From Candidatus Nitrosopumilus sp. (GTDB lineage Archaea > Thermoproteota > Nitrososphaeria > Nitrososphaerales > Nitrosopumilaceae): a stretch of 45,337 nt of DNA. The stretch's first letter is position 1, and each line of letters starts with the position of its first letter. The translations under genes and the position numbers were made by a program. The notes beneath the pieces were generated by a model, which worked only from the letters and a program-made list of their open reading frames with translations, was not told the origin of the DNA and ran no database searches. Of this stretch, positions 16,577 to 25,322 are shown piece after piece. Location of the stretch: contig VMDM01000006.1 of NCBI GenBank assembly GCA_008080815.1, positions 1 to 45,337 on the forward strand, read 5' to 3'.

Positions 16577-17930
16577 ATTTTTTTACAGTTTTTTGAACAG
16601 ACTGATTTACGTTACTAATAATTTTGGATGATGCACCCAAGTGTTTTTCTGGAGAGAATATTGCATCAATCTCTTTTTCAGTTAATTTTGATGAGAATGC
16701 TTTATCATTTTTGATTGCATCTTTGTATAACATTCCCTTGTCATTTGCTAGAAATGCAACTCGCTGGACATCTCTATATGCAACAAATCTGGGAACTCCT
16801 TTCTTGATTAGTGCTTCAAGAACAAATTCAGCAAATATCTGTCCTTTTGTGATTAAAAGATTATCAACAATTCTCTTTTCATTCACCAACAAATTATCCA
16901 CAATTCTAGTCATTGTTTCAAGCATTTCATCTACGAGAATTGAAACTGTAGGAATCACAAATCGCTCATTAGCTGAATTTGATAAATCCCGCTCATGCCA
17001 AAGTGGAATATTTTCAAACGCTAATGCAACTTGACTTCTAACTAATTTCGATAATGATGATACACGCTCACTTTTGATTGGGTTTCTCTTTACAGGAACA
17101 GCACTACTTCCCATCTGTCCTTTCTTAAATTGCTCAGCAACTTCTCCTATCTCAGTTCTTTGGAGATTTCTAACTTCAATTGCAATTTTCTCTAATGTGG
17201 ATCCGATTAATGCCATTTCAAAGACATATTCAGCATATCTTTCTCTTGGAACAACTTGAGTTGTAACTTCAGCAGGATATAATTTCAATTTCTTTGCTGC
17301 TCGTTTTTGTACCTCCAATGACTTTGCACCCATAAGAGAACCTGTTCCAACAACCCCTAATGTCTTACAAATCAAAATTCTTTTCTTAATTTCTTCTATT
17401 CTCTCTACATGTTTTGCCATCTCAGCTGCCCAGTTTGCAAATTTTAATCCAAATGAAATGATACTTGCATGTTGTCCATGTGTTCTTCCAACTGCTGGAA
17501 CTTTGGAATGTTTTACTGCTTTTTTTGCTAAAATAGATGCAATCTTTGCAACTTTTGGTTCAATAATTTGTAATGCATCTCGCATCTGCATAGAGTTACT
17601 TGTATCAACTAAATCGTTACTTGTTAATCCATAGTGTATCCATGGTCTTGCATTTTTACTGCATTTCTCACTTAATGATTCAACTAAAGCTGCAGTGTCA
17701 TGATCACTTTTTGCTTCAAGTTGTTTAATTCTTTTTGCAGTTATTTTTCCAGACATTGCTGCTCTGTGAATTTCTTTTCCTATACTTTTTGAGATCATTC
17801 CAATTTCACTTTGAGATAATGCTGCAGCACCTTCAATTTCTAATTGATAGTTAATCTTTTTTTGTTCACTAAAGATTTCCATCATTTCTTTTGTTCCATA
17901 ACGTCCATTATCGATAGGTAATATTGCCAA
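16569..17930 (-). CDS. purB: adenylosuccinate lyase
   Basis: Fumarase/aspartase-superfamily enzyme acting twice in purine synthesis (SAICAR to AICAR, adenylosuccinate to AMP). 453 residues. Visible signatures are VGRTHGQHAS (catalytic His) and the mobile loop GSSAVPVKRNPIKSE, matching the family GSSxMPxKxNP. TSNDLVDTSNSMQ is also typical. purA, the enzyme before it in AMP synthesis, is at 33806-34807 in the same window but unlinked. Confidence 0.95.
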   Translation of the reverse strand: MAILPIDNGRYGTKEMMEIFSEQKKINYQLEIEGAAALSQSEIGMISKSIGKEIHRAAMSGKITAKRIKQLEAKSDHDTAALVESLSEKCSKNARPWIHYGLTSNDLVDTSNSMQMRDALQIIEPKVAKIASILAKKAVKHSKVPAVGRTHGQHASIISFGLKFANWAAEMAKHVERIEEIKKRILICKTLGVVGTGSLMGAKSLEVQKRAAKKLKLYPAEVTTQVVPRERYAEYVFEMALIGSTLEKIAIEVRNLQRTEIGEVAEQFKKGQMGSSAVPVKRNPIKSERVSSLSKLVRSQVALAFENIPLWHERDLSNSANERFVIPTVSILVDEMLETMTRIVDNLLVNEKRIVDNLLITKGQIFAEFVLEALIKKGVPRFVAYRDVQRVAFLANDKGMLYKDAIKNDKAFSSKLTEKEIDAIFSPEKHLGASSKIISNVNQSVQKTVKKFI

Positions 17931-18031
17931 TAATTTTTGTTAAAATATATCGAAAATAAATCTACTTATGCTTAGTTTTTTGAGGAAATTCCTATGATTA
18001 AAATTGGAACAAAAAGTATTTAGCTGATAAC

Positions 18032-19480
18032 ATGTCTTCAAATACTCCTAAAAAAATCGGTGAAAATCAATATCAGATTGATGCTGATTCTAACTCTGGA
18101 ATGAAAGTTCCTGTTAGAATCTACGCTAATGATGAATTACTCCAAAAAATGCTATCTGATAGAACTATTATGCAGGCACGAAATGTTGCCTCAATTCCAG
18201 GCATAGTTGGTCATAGTGTAGTTCTTCCTGATGGTCATGAAGGTTATGGATTTCCAGTAGGTGGAGTTGCTGCTATGGATGCTGAGGAAGGAATGATTAG
18301 TCCTGGTGGAGTAGGATATGATATCAACTGTGGAGTAAGACTACTCCGTTCAAATCTTACTGAAGACAATGTAAGACAAAAACTCAAAGATTTGGTAACT
18401 GACCTTTTTAATTCCATTCCATCTGGTGTCGGCTCTAAAGGTGCAGTAAAATTATCTAACTCTCAATTAGATGAGGTTTTAGTTAATGGAGTTAATTGGG
18501 CAATTGATAACGGTTATGGTTCATCAAATGATTCAGATGTGTGTGAAGAAAACGGTCAAATAAAAAATGCTGATCCTAACAAAGTTTCAGATAAAGCAAG
18601 AAAGAGAGGTGCACCACAATTAGGAAGTCTTGGTTCAGGAAATCATTTTCTTGAAATTCAAAAAGTCGCAGAGATACATGATGAAGCTGCTGCTGAAAAA
18701 ATGGGTATTACAGAGGGAACTATTACTGTCTTAATTCATTGTGGTTCCCGTGGATTTGGTCATCAAGTCTGTAGTGATTACCTGAGAATTTCTGAACAAG
18801 CAATGAGTAAATATGAAATTGAATTACCTGATAGAGAACTTGCGTGTGTCCCAAATTCTTCTGAAGAGGGTGAATCATATAGAAAAGCAATGTTTTCTGC
18901 ATTGAATTTTGCATGGAGTAATAGACAAATGATTACTCATTGGACAAGAAAATCATTTGAACGTGTTTTCAATCAATCTGAATCTGATTTAGATATGAAG
19001 TTAGTTTATGATGTTGCACACAATATTGCTAAAGTTGAAAAACATAAAGTCAATGGAGAAGATAGAAAATTAGTGGTTCATAGAAAAGGTGCTACTAGAG
19101 CATTTCCTGCAAATCGTGATGAGATTCCTTTCAAATATCGAAATTTAGGTCAACCTGTTTTAGTTCCTGGTTCAATGGGAACTGCTAGTTGGATTTTACT
19201 TGGAAAGCCAAATTCGATGGATCTTAGTTTTGGTTCTACTGCTCATGGTGCAGGCAGAACCATGTCTAGGTCAAAAGCTAGAAGAAATTTTACGGAAGAA
19301 GGAGTCAAAAAATCTCTCAATGATAAAGGAATTTTCATCAAGGCTCTCACCAGAGACGGTGTAGTTGAAGAGACTCCCAGCGCCTACAAAGATGTTGATT
19401 CTGTAGTCGATGTTTCTCACTCATTAGGAATTGCTACAAAGGTAGCTAAATTGGTACCAATCGGAGTGATCAAAGGTTGA
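18032..19480 (+). CDS. rtcB: RNA-splicing ligase RtcB
   Basis: GTP- and Mn-dependent ligase that joins 2',3'-cyclic-phosphate and 5'-OH RNA ends, the archaeal tRNA exon ligase. 482 residues without an intein. The signature GVGYDINCGVRLL carries the Asp and Cys metal ligands; further ligand histidines lie in GSGNHFLEI, LIHCGSRGFGHQ and VYDVAHNIA, and the guanylated histidine is in STAHGAGRTM. The substrates probably include the interrupted tRNA-Trp of this window. Upstream, agga-a-ttcct-like symmetry (17983-17993) flanks the promoter. The next gene overlaps its stop by four bases. Confidence 0.97.
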   Translation: MSSNTPKKIGENQYQIDADSNSGMKVPVRIYANDELLQKMLSDRTIMQARNVASIPGIVGHSVVLPDGHEGYGFPVGGVAAMDAEEGMISPGGVGYDINCGVRLLRSNLTEDNVRQKLKDLVTDLFNSIPSGVGSKGAVKLSNSQLDEVLVNGVNWAIDNGYGSSNDSDVCEENGQIKNADPNKVSDKARKRGAPQLGSLGSGNHFLEIQKVAEIHDEAAAEKMGITEGTITVLIHCGSRGFGHQVCSDYLRISEQAMSKYEIELPDRELACVPNSSEEGESYRKAMFSALNFAWSNRQMITHWTRKSFERVFNQSESDLDMKLVYDVAHNIAKVEKHKVNGEDRKLVVHRKGATRAFPANRDEIPFKYRNLGQPVLVPGSMGTASWILLGKPNSMDLSFGSTAHGAGRTMSRSKARRNFTEEGVKKSLNDKGIFIKALTRDGVVEETPSAYKDVDSVVDVSHSLGIATKVAKLVPIGVIKG

Positions 19481-19878
19481 GTAATGACGATTCTGAATTA
19501 GAAAGATTAAAAGCTAAACGTTTAGCTGAGATGCAGCGAAATATTCAGAACAGTCAGACTCAAAATCAACCTGAGCCAAATTCAACCCCTACAAAAAATT
19601 CACGAGATGTTGTGTTGGAAAGATTGGGCTTTAGAGGATTAGAAGTTCTTCAAAACGCAGAAAATCAATTTCCAAACGAAACTAAAATGATTATTCAAAA
19701 ATTATCTGAATTAATTTCATCTGGAGAGATTAATGAAACTCTTGATGGTGGAAAATTATTGTCACTTTTTAGGGCTGTTGGAATAAGTGTTAGAATGGAG
19801 ACAAAAATTAATGTGGAAAAAGATGGCAAGTTTGTTTCTTTGACTGATAAATTGAGTAATCAAACTGACGAGGATTGA
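19477..19878 (+). CDS. PDCD5/TFAR19-family DNA-binding protein
   Basis: 133 residues starting at TTG, overlapping the rtcB stop. The N-terminus is charged and helical (ELERLKAKRLAEMQRNIQ), followed by a Pro/Asn-rich linker and a triple-helix core (MIIQKLSELISSGEINETL) with a C-terminal strand, as in archaeal PDCD5 homologues. The family binds double-stranded DNA in archaea, with an unclear cellular role. The link to rtcB suggests coupled expression. The linker (about residues 25-45) is longer than usual. Confidence 0.82.
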   Translation: MSNDDSELERLKAKRLAEMQRNIQNSQTQNQPEPNSTPTKNSRDVVLERLGFRGLEVLQNAENQFPNETKMIIQKLSELISSGEINETLDGGKLLSLFRAVGISVRMETKINVEKDGKFVSLTDKLSNQTDED

Positions 19879-19879
19879 T

Positions 19880-20191
19880 ATGGCAATAATTTTAGAAATC
19901 TCAACAAAAAATTATCTTGATGATCTTTTACAAATTAAAAAGGCATTATCTCATATGGAAACTCTGTTAAGTGCATATAATGGATTCTCACTTAGTGAAC
20001 CTGTAGACAATTTCGGTTGGACTTTTTTTAAAATTTCTTTTAAATCTGAATTACAGGATGGAATTGAAAAGAAATTTGCAGATATGATTCAAAGATATCG
20101 TTTCTCAAATGATAAAGAAAAATTTGCTAAATTTATGACGGACTATTTTAATTCCAAAAATTGTAATGTAAAAATCAAAGTAGTTGACTAG
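19880..20191 (+). CDS. unknown 103-aa protein
   Basis: Starts one base after the PDCD5-like stop and is therefore probably the third gene of the rtcB unit. Alpha/beta pattern with no Cys pair, signal peptide or recognised motif (central segment [19 protein letters not shown]). It overlaps the convergent uS11 stop by four bases. Confidence 0.7.
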   Translation: MAIILEISTKNYLDDLLQIKKALSHMETLLSAYNGFSLSEPVDNFGWTFFKISFKSELQDGIEKKFADMIQRYRFSNDKEKFAKFMTDYFNSKNCNVKIKVVD

Positions 20192-20679
20192 ACTCTTCTT
20201 CCTCTTTTTCCACCTTTCTTTCTAGTGGTGTCATGAGGTATAGGTGTAACATCATCAATTCTTCCAATCTTAAATCCTCCTCTGGCTAAAGCTCTAATTG
20301 CTGCTTGAGCACCTGGACCTGGAACTCTGGAACCAACTCCACCTACTGCTCTAACTCTGATATGAAATCCAGTAAATCCTTTAACTTTGGCAGCTTCTAC
20401 AACTGCATTAGCTGCTTTCATTGCTGCAAATGGTGATGATTCGTATCTATCGGCATTCACATGAATTCCACCTGAACTGATTGATACAGTTTCTGCACCT
20501 GTAAGATCGGTCATGTGAATAATTGTATTATTGTAACTACTGTAAATATGGGCAATTCCCCATTTTTCAGGTCCATCCTTTTTAGTCTCAGTTTGAGTCT
20601 CAGTCTGAACTTCAGTATCTTCCACTTCGACACTTTCTTCTAGTTCGACTTCCTCTACTTCGGCTTCAATTTCTGACAA
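20188..20679 (-). CDS. rps11: small-subunit ribosomal protein uS11 with acidic N-terminal extension
   Basis: Ribosomal protein of the 30S platform, binding near the 3' end of 16S rRNA. The core from about residue 38 ([20 protein letters not shown]) is canonical through [20 protein letters not shown] and the basic GGKRGRRV tail. The first ~35 residues are almost all Glu, Val, Asp and Thr ([18 protein letters not shown]), an acidic extension not found in most archaeal uS11. The start is TTG, 25 bases below the box ggtttaaaaaac (around 20699-20710). It is apart from the usual S13-S4-S11 cluster as far as this window shows. Confidence 0.96.
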   Translation of the reverse strand: MSEIEAEVEEVELEESVEVEDTEVQTETQTETKKDGPEKWGIAHIYSSYNNTIIHMTDLTGAETVSISSGGIHVNADRYESSPFAAMKAANAVVEAAKVKGFTGFHIRVRAVGGVGSRVPGPGAQAAIRALARGGFKIGRIDDVTPIPHDTTRKKGGKRGRRV

Positions 20680-20789
20680 TGACTACCACACCGTTAGGGG
20701 TTTAAAAAACATTGATTTTCAACACGACTCTCATTTTTAGTCTATATTAATTCAAAATTCTACTTATACTGTAAAATCCGATTTTAAAC

Positions 20790-21110
20790 GTGGCTTCAAT
20801 TCTTATTTTGTGTGTCATAGTTGGTTTTGCTGTAATATTGATTGGTTCAATATCATTTCAATATTTGATACCCTCTGGAGATTCTGGAATGACGCCCCAA
20901 GAGATCAAATGCCAATATCTTGCAAATGAGGGGTACAAAATGCATTTACTATATCCTGAATCAGAACCTGATGATCTTCCTGAGAGTGATAGGGATAGAT
21001 TACTCAAATTAGATGAACAATGGATGAATGAATGTGTCTCAGTTTTACCTGCTGAAAAAATTTTCAGTATCGTGAATAATGTTGATAGAGATGTAAAGTA
21101 TGGTGAATAA
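20790..21110 (+). CDS. single-pass membrane protein, function unknown
   Basis: 106 residues from a GTG start. One N-terminal helix (ILILCVIVGFAVILIGSISF) anchors a short acidic domain with two cysteines (KCQYLANEGYK and NECVSVLP) that could form an extracytoplasmic disulphide. No family recognised. It ends exactly where the convergent thiL ends. Confidence 0.65.
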   Translation: MASILILCVIVGFAVILIGSISFQYLIPSGDSGMTPQEIKCQYLANEGYKMHLLYPESEPDDLPESDRDRLLKLDEQWMNECVSVLPAEKIFSIVNNVDRDVKYGE

Positions 21111-22061
21111 TTATTTAAAATGACTCCATCCAAAATTTTCAATTTTTTTTAAAATTTTTCCATCTTTCAAAAATACATTTTTTCCTGAAATTACATAGCC
21201 AATTCTAATAATTGGTATTCTGGATTTTTTTGCAAGACTTAAAATTTTCTTTTCAAATCTTTTGTTTGCTGTAAAAATAAATTCAAATTCTTCACCAGCA
21301 TCAAAAATTAAATTAAATGAATCGATTTTATTCAATCTTGCAAAATCATAAACACCTTTTTTTGTAGGAATTTTTTCAATCAGAAATTTCTTTTTACTTT
21401 GAGTAGCCATTTCATTTAATGTTGTTGAAAGACCATCACTAGAATCCATTGATGATGTGATGAACTTGTTAACATTGATTCCAAACTTTAGTCTGGATTT
21501 TGGCATTAATACTGATTTGACACATTCTTGGACAAATTTTCTATCGCCTTTTTTATTTTCAAGAAGAACTTTCATTCCTACACCTGTTAAACCAAATGGT
21601 CCAGTAGCAAAAATTATGTCATTATTTTTTGCACCATTTCTTTTGATATTTTTTTGAGACTTGCCGAACATGCATACATGTGAAACAAATTCTCTACCTT
21701 CATTCATATCGCCTCCTAAAATCTTAATTCCAAATTCCTTTGATGAATTCTTGAGACTTTTTGTAATATCTTGAATATCTTTTTGCTTTAATGTTCTTGG
21801 CAAGTTCATTGAAATGATTGCATATTGAGGTTTTACACCCTTACAAGCAAAATCACTTACACATGAAATAATGCTTTTTCTCACCGCCTGATACATTGTC
21901 ATTTTTTCAGGTTTATCTGTACTTTCTACAAAAGTGTCAACTTTAGTAACAAATTTTTTTCCATCAATCTCAAATCTTTCTACATCGTCTGAGAGAAATT
22001 TCTTTTTGTCTAAACCCCTCTGAATTTTTTCAATTATTTCTTTTTCATCTAATTTTTTCAT
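21111..22061 (-). CDS. thiL: thiamine-monophosphate kinase
   Basis: ATP-dependent kinase making thiamine diphosphate from the monophosphate, a member of the PurM/ThiL superfamily. Motifs include FLSDDVERFEIDG, VTKVDTFVESTD (Mg-ATP binding), SCVSDFACKG, ILGGDMNEG, SMDSSDGLSTTLNEM and GEEFEFIFT. I use ATG 22061; another in-frame ATG at 22070 adds three residues. Either start lies inside the end of the upstream phosphohexomutase, so the two are cotranscribed. Length (~316) fits the family. Confidence 0.92.
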   Translation of the reverse strand: MKKLDEKEIIEKIQRGLDKKKFLSDDVERFEIDGKKFVTKVDTFVESTDKPEKMTMYQAVRKSIISCVSDFACKGVKPQYAIISMNLPRTLKQKDIQDITKSLKNSSKEFGIKILGGDMNEGREFVSHVCMFGKSQKNIKRNGAKNNDIIFATGPFGLTGVGMKVLLENKKGDRKFVQECVKSVLMPKSRLKFGINVNKFITSSMDSSDGLSTTLNEMATQSKKKFLIEKIPTKKGVYDFARLNKIDSFNLIFDAGEEFEFIFTANKRFEKKILSLAKKSRIPIIRIGYVISGKNVFLKDGKILKKIENFGWSHFK

Positions 22062-23343
22062 AGATATCATTAACTAATTTTATATTCTCTTGAATTATCT
22101 TTTTACATTTTTCAATGTCGTTAGATTCTCCAGAAATTCGTATGATGTCTTCTGTGTTTGACTTTCTGATTAAAACCCAACTATTCTCATCAATAATTCC
22201 TTTAATTCCATCCATTTCATTTACTTCTGAAAAATTATGATTGAATTTTTTTGATAATTCTTCAATTACATTATCATGAAGATTAGAATCCACTTGAGTT
22301 TTTTCTCTTAATTGGTAAAAACTTTCCATGAACTTTAGAATTTCAAAATATGTTTTATCGTGTATCATTGATGAAATAAAACCCGCCGTTAAAATGCCAT
22401 CACGACAATAATTGAATTTTGGAAAAATAAATCCTGCACTACTACCTTCACCACCCGCATCTGCATTTGTTTTAATTATTTTTTCAATAACATTCGCTTC
22501 TCCAACTTTCGATCTATCTACAATTCCTCCATGTTCTTTGATAAATTTCTCAATTGCTACACTAGTATCGATGCTAATTACAAATTTTTTGAATCCTAAT
22601 TGTAATGTTTTTGCAATGCCCAATCCTAAAGTGATATCTGGTGTTTGTTTTATTCCATCTTTTACTACGACTGCTCTGTCACCATCAAGATCAAATGCAA
22701 AACCTATATCAAAATTTTTAGATTTTGTGCTTATCTCATCAAGTTTATCTGATGTAGGATCTGGACCTCGATTACAGTTTTTTAATTCATTATTAATTAT
22801 ACTGACTTCGCAGCCCAAACTTTCTAGTAAATTTGCAGCATAGTTTTTTGCGGCTCCTCCACCTACATCAATTATTATTTTAGATTTCTGTTGATTTTCT
22901 CCAATTATCTCTTTAGCCTCTAGAACATAATTTGATGAGATTTTTTCTTCATTTCCTATTTTGATATTTTCTAAATTCTGTTTTTTCAGAATCTCTGGTA
23001 ATTCTGATTCGTTTATTCCTCTTCCATCTAAAATGAATTTCAATCCATTCCATTCAATAGGATTGTGTGATGATGTTACAATTATTCCTGCGCCATACTT
23101 TCTTGATTCTCTGAATGCTACTGGAGTAGGTGCTAAACCCAAATCATATACATCAATTCCATTTTTTAAGAGTACTGCACTTGATACCTCCTTCATAATT
23201 TCACCTGAAGGTCTTGTATCTCTCGCAATAATGCATTTTTTCGACTTGATTAATGATGAAAAATTATTACAAAATTCCATTGTTTCTTTAATTGTTAAAT
23301 CTGAACCAAAAATTCCTCGAATTCCCGAAATTGTTTTTTTCAT
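22045..23343 (-). CDS. phosphohexomutase (phosphoglucosamine/phosphomannomutase family)
   Basis: Alpha-D-phosphohexomutase superfamily, 432 residues. The phosphoserine loop is GIIVTSSHNPIEWNGLKF, the Mg-binding loop is FDLDGDRAVV, the sugar-binding loop is GGEGSSAG and the phosphate-binding loop near the C-terminus is RISGESND. It is GlmM-like in order and length, but substrate preference (glucosamine, glucose or mannose) cannot be told from sequence here. The ATG lies 26 bases below an A/T box (23365-23373) that also fits the divergent tRNA-Thr. It overlaps thiL downstream. Confidence 0.9.
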   Translation of the reverse strand: MKKTISGIRGIFGSDLTIKETMEFCNNFSSLIKSKKCIIARDTRPSGEIMKEVSSAVLLKNGIDVYDLGLAPTPVAFRESRKYGAGIIVTSSHNPIEWNGLKFILDGRGINESELPEILKKQNLENIKIGNEEKISSNYVLEAKEIIGENQQKSKIIIDVGGGAAKNYAANLLESLGCEVSIINNELKNCNRGPDPTSDKLDEISTKSKNFDIGFAFDLDGDRAVVVKDGIKQTPDITLGLGIAKTLQLGFKKFVISIDTSVAIEKFIKEHGGIVDRSKVGEANVIEKIIKTNADAGGEGSSAGFIFPKFNYCRDGILTAGFISSMIHDKTYFEILKFMESFYQLREKTQVDSNLHDNVIEELSKKFNHNFSEVNEMDGIKGIIDENSWVLIRKSNTEDIIRISGESNDIEKCKKIIQENIKLVNDIYEKIR

Positions 23344-23397
23344 TTCAATGAAACTCGGAAAGACTTTTTATTAACTCTGATGAATTTTTCCAAACAT

Positions 23398-23471
23398 GCC
23401 TCGATAGCTCAGCCTGGTAGAGCGAACGCCTCGTAAGCGTTAGGTCGCGGGTTCAGATCCCGCTCGAGGCT
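23398..23471 (+). tRNA. tRNA-Thr (CGT)
   Basis: Complete uninterrupted cloverleaf: acceptor GCCTCGA/TCGAGGC, D-stem GCTC/GAGC, anticodon arm AACGC-CTCGTAA-GCGTT with CGT, variable AGGTC, T-arm GCGGG-TTCAGAT-CCCGC, discriminator T as usual for archaeal tRNA-Thr. No CCA is encoded. Confidence 0.97.
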
Positions 23472-23500
23472 TTAATATTTCAAAATTTTTTTAATTGCTT

Positions 23501-23578
23501 TTATTCAGTAAAAGTTTCAATATCTACTTCTAATTCTTTTCCTAAACCTTCCCACCATTGTTTAGTTTGTTCTGTCAT
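23501..23578 (-). CDS. 25-aa acidic peptide (candidate)
   Basis: ATG at 23578, stop at 23501-23503. The peptide begins MTEQTKQWWEGLGKELEVD and ends acidic (ETFTE). A GAGG sequence four bases before the ATG could serve as a ribosome-binding site, which is rare in this window. It lies in an otherwise empty 190-base gap after tRNA-Thr. The Trp-Trp pair and the amphipathic pattern look protein-like. No family recognised. Confidence 0.42.
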   Translation of the reverse strand: MTEQTKQWWEGLGKELEVDIETFTE

Positions 23579-23661
23579 ATCCTCTGTAATTTTTCAATGA
23601 TTTGTCCTTTATAGATCTGTCGGTTTATAGAAAATTGATCAATTCTTAACATTCATTATAG

Positions 23662-23847
23662 TTATTCTGAATTATCTTCTTGTTTCTTTTTCATTTTTTT
23701 GAAAATAATGATCATTAATGTTGCACCTGCACAACCCCAGAACAATGGAGATAATCCTGGTTCAATTGAGGGTTGAAACAAGCCTACAAAACCTAATGAC
23801 ATTATTACTACAAGAGCTAATCCTATCAGATCCAGCATTTTCGACAA
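23662..23847 (-). CDS. small two-helix membrane protein A
   Basis: 61 residues: helix 1 LIGLALVVIMSLGFVGLF, a loop FQPSIEPGLSPLFWG, helix 2 CAGATLMIIIF and a Lys-rich tail KKMKKKQ. The loop-plus-helix pattern (F-x-P-S ... P-L-x-x-L-F-aromatic-G) recurs in the divergent neighbour at 23907-24119, so the two look like distant paralogues. No family recognised. Confidence 0.62.
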   Translation of the reverse strand: MSKMLDLIGLALVVIMSLGFVGLFQPSIEPGLSPLFWGCAGATLMIIIFKKMKKKQEDNSE

Positions 23848-23906
23848 TGTTCTATCTATTTCTCAATATTTCAAAAAGATATATGGTTTTGTTATAATTC
23901 AAAATT

Positions 23907-24119
23907 ATGGACAAATATCTGCTGATAATTTTGATTTTTATGATTGTAAGTATTCCAATTTCATTTTTCAATCCTTCTACTGGTCAACTACGTGAACAGC
24001 CGTTAATTTTATTATTTTATGGTGCAATTGCTGGAATTATTGCAATTGTTATCTATAGTTCCTATAAGGATAAAAAAGATAGACAAGCAAGAAATGCAAA
24101 AAGAAGATCTAAAAAGTAG
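23907..24119 (+). CDS. small two-helix membrane protein B
   Basis: 70 residues: helix 1 YLLIILIFMIVSIPISF, loop FFNPSTGQLREQPL, helix 2 ILLFYGAIAGIIAIVIYSS and a strongly basic tail (KDKKDRQARNAKRRSKK) that should face the cytoplasm. A TATA-like gatatatgg sits about 26 bases before the ATG. It is divergent from the similar small membrane protein A; the basic tail is longer here and could bind RNA or lipid headgroups. Confidence 0.65.
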   Translation: MDKYLLIILIFMIVSIPISFFNPSTGQLREQPLILLFYGAIAGIIAIVIYSSYKDKKDRQARNAKRRSKK

Positions 24120-24120
24120 T

Positions 24121-24402
24121 TTAGAGTTCTAAACCAAATGATTCTGCAATACTAGAAAAGTTTGCATATGATTCTAAATATTGTCTGCCTTTTGGAGTTA
24201 TGACAAATGTGTTTTTTCCATCATATTCGATTCTATTGATTAGTCCTGCTCCAGTTAGATTTTCAAGAAACTTTGATAGTCTTGAATGTGATAAGTTTGC
24301 CTTTGTTAGAAGTGAAGTTGTTTTGATACCTTCTTGTCCAGATTGCTCTGTAGCAGTTAGAAGATCAGCTACAATTTGCATACTAGTTCTATAGGAAACC
24401 AT
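24121..24402 (-). CDS. winged-helix transcription regulator, ArnR1-like
   Basis: 93-residue single-domain winged helix of the kind abundant in Nitrososphaerota (HTH_45/ArnR1-like). The start MVSYRTSMQIVADLL leads to a recognition region KANLSHSRLSKFLENLTGAGLI, a wing with KNTFVITPKGRQYLE, and a C-terminal helix. The ATG is 26 bases below gatataag. It is a paralogue of the gene at 31262-31549: both share YRT, LSHSR/VSHSR and the ending SFGLEL/NFGLNI. The ligand and targets are unknown. Confidence 0.82.
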   Translation of the reverse strand: MVSYRTSMQIVADLLTATEQSGQEGIKTTSLLTKANLSHSRLSKFLENLTGAGLINRIEYDGKNTFVITPKGRQYLESYANFSSIAESFGLEL

Positions 24403-24484
24403 AGGTATTCTAGTTTCTATCTCAGATATAAGGGTATTACAAATTTTCAGATCAGATAAATAATATTCCTATTTAATCTCCCTA

Positions 24485-25066
24485 TTGTCTGATATTTCAT
24501 CAATACCTTGGTATGATGACTTTTTAGGAGTTGCGTACAGGTACTATGACCTTAGAATGAATGTTGTTCCACTTTTTGGAGATAGAAAGGAATCCACAAA
24601 TCTTTGGCATGATACAATACATTTCTGGGTTGATCCAAGTATCAAAATTAGATTTGTTGAGTTTGATGATAATTACTGGTTTATCATGGGGGCAGATTCT
24701 CAAAAACCTGATACCAATCTATCATTTTATAAAATCTTACCCAATTCAGAAAATTACACACGATTCAAAAAAGGTCATGGTGGAGAGGCGTATTTACGAT
24801 TTGGTGTATATGCTGAAAAAACTCTAAACGATTCAAAAAAAGATGCAATCTGTAATTGTGGTCATGAAGCAGTAGATCATGATGAAGGAGATGATGATGT
24901 ATGCCTTTACAACGATTGTAGTTGCAAAAAGTTTTCTAGTTTCCAAGTAAATTTACTTAAAAGAAAAAAAACCATAACTGACATCAAATTTCTTAACGAG
25001 TCTGAAATTAAAGATGAACCCTTAGTTTGGAATTGTTTTAATTCAAATAAATTCTCAAAAAAATAA
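24485..25066 (+). CDS. unknown protein with a compact Cys/His zinc motif
   Basis: 193 residues from a TTG start about 25 bases below gataaataat. The main body (WYDDFLGVAYRYYDLRMNVV, IHFWVDPSIKIRFVEFDD) is beta-rich and unrecognised. Near residue 145 is a CxCGH...H...C...CxC cluster (ICNCGHEAVDH followed by DDDVCLYNDCSCKKF), a compact zinc-binding motif found in varied prokaryotic proteins. It abuts the convergent 55-aa zinc-ribbon gene with no spacer. Confidence 0.68.
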   Translation: MSDISSIPWYDDFLGVAYRYYDLRMNVVPLFGDRKESTNLWHDTIHFWVDPSIKIRFVEFDDNYWFIMGADSQKPDTNLSFYKILPNSENYTRFKKGHGGEAYLRFGVYAEKTLNDSKKDAICNCGHEAVDHDEGDDDVCLYNDCSCKKFSSFQVNLLKRKKTITDIKFLNESEIKDEPLVWNCFNSNKFSKK

Positions 25067-25234
25067 TCAATCTAGTTCTTTGTTGACCCTGATATGATCC
25101 CCTGGATAATGTTCATCAAGTTTCTTTGAATAACATTTTCCACACATTGGGCCTTCCATATTCCATTCATCCATTGGAACGTAGCGTTGTACTATTTGTT
25201 CACTACAAATTTTACATTTCTCACTTTTGCCCAA
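25067..25234 (-). CDS. 55-aa zinc-ribbon protein
   Basis: TTG start at 25234 just below an in-frame stop, TGA at 25067-25069. The sequence has two CxxC knuckles, SEKCKICSEQ and GPMCGKCYSKKLDE, typical of a rubredoxin- or ribbon-like zinc site. Its stop abuts the stop of the convergent gene exactly. Conserved spacing of the four cysteines makes chance unlikely. The specific function is unknown. Confidence 0.7.
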   Translation of the reverse strand: MGKSEKCKICSEQIVQRYVPMDEWNMEGPMCGKCYSKKLDEHYPGDHIRVNKELD

Positions 25235-25322
25235 ATCGATATTCCTCTAATAATTCAATATAAAAAACATTCTGGAATAATCAAAAAATTATGTTAAATA
25301 TTACTACTGGGGACATGATATA

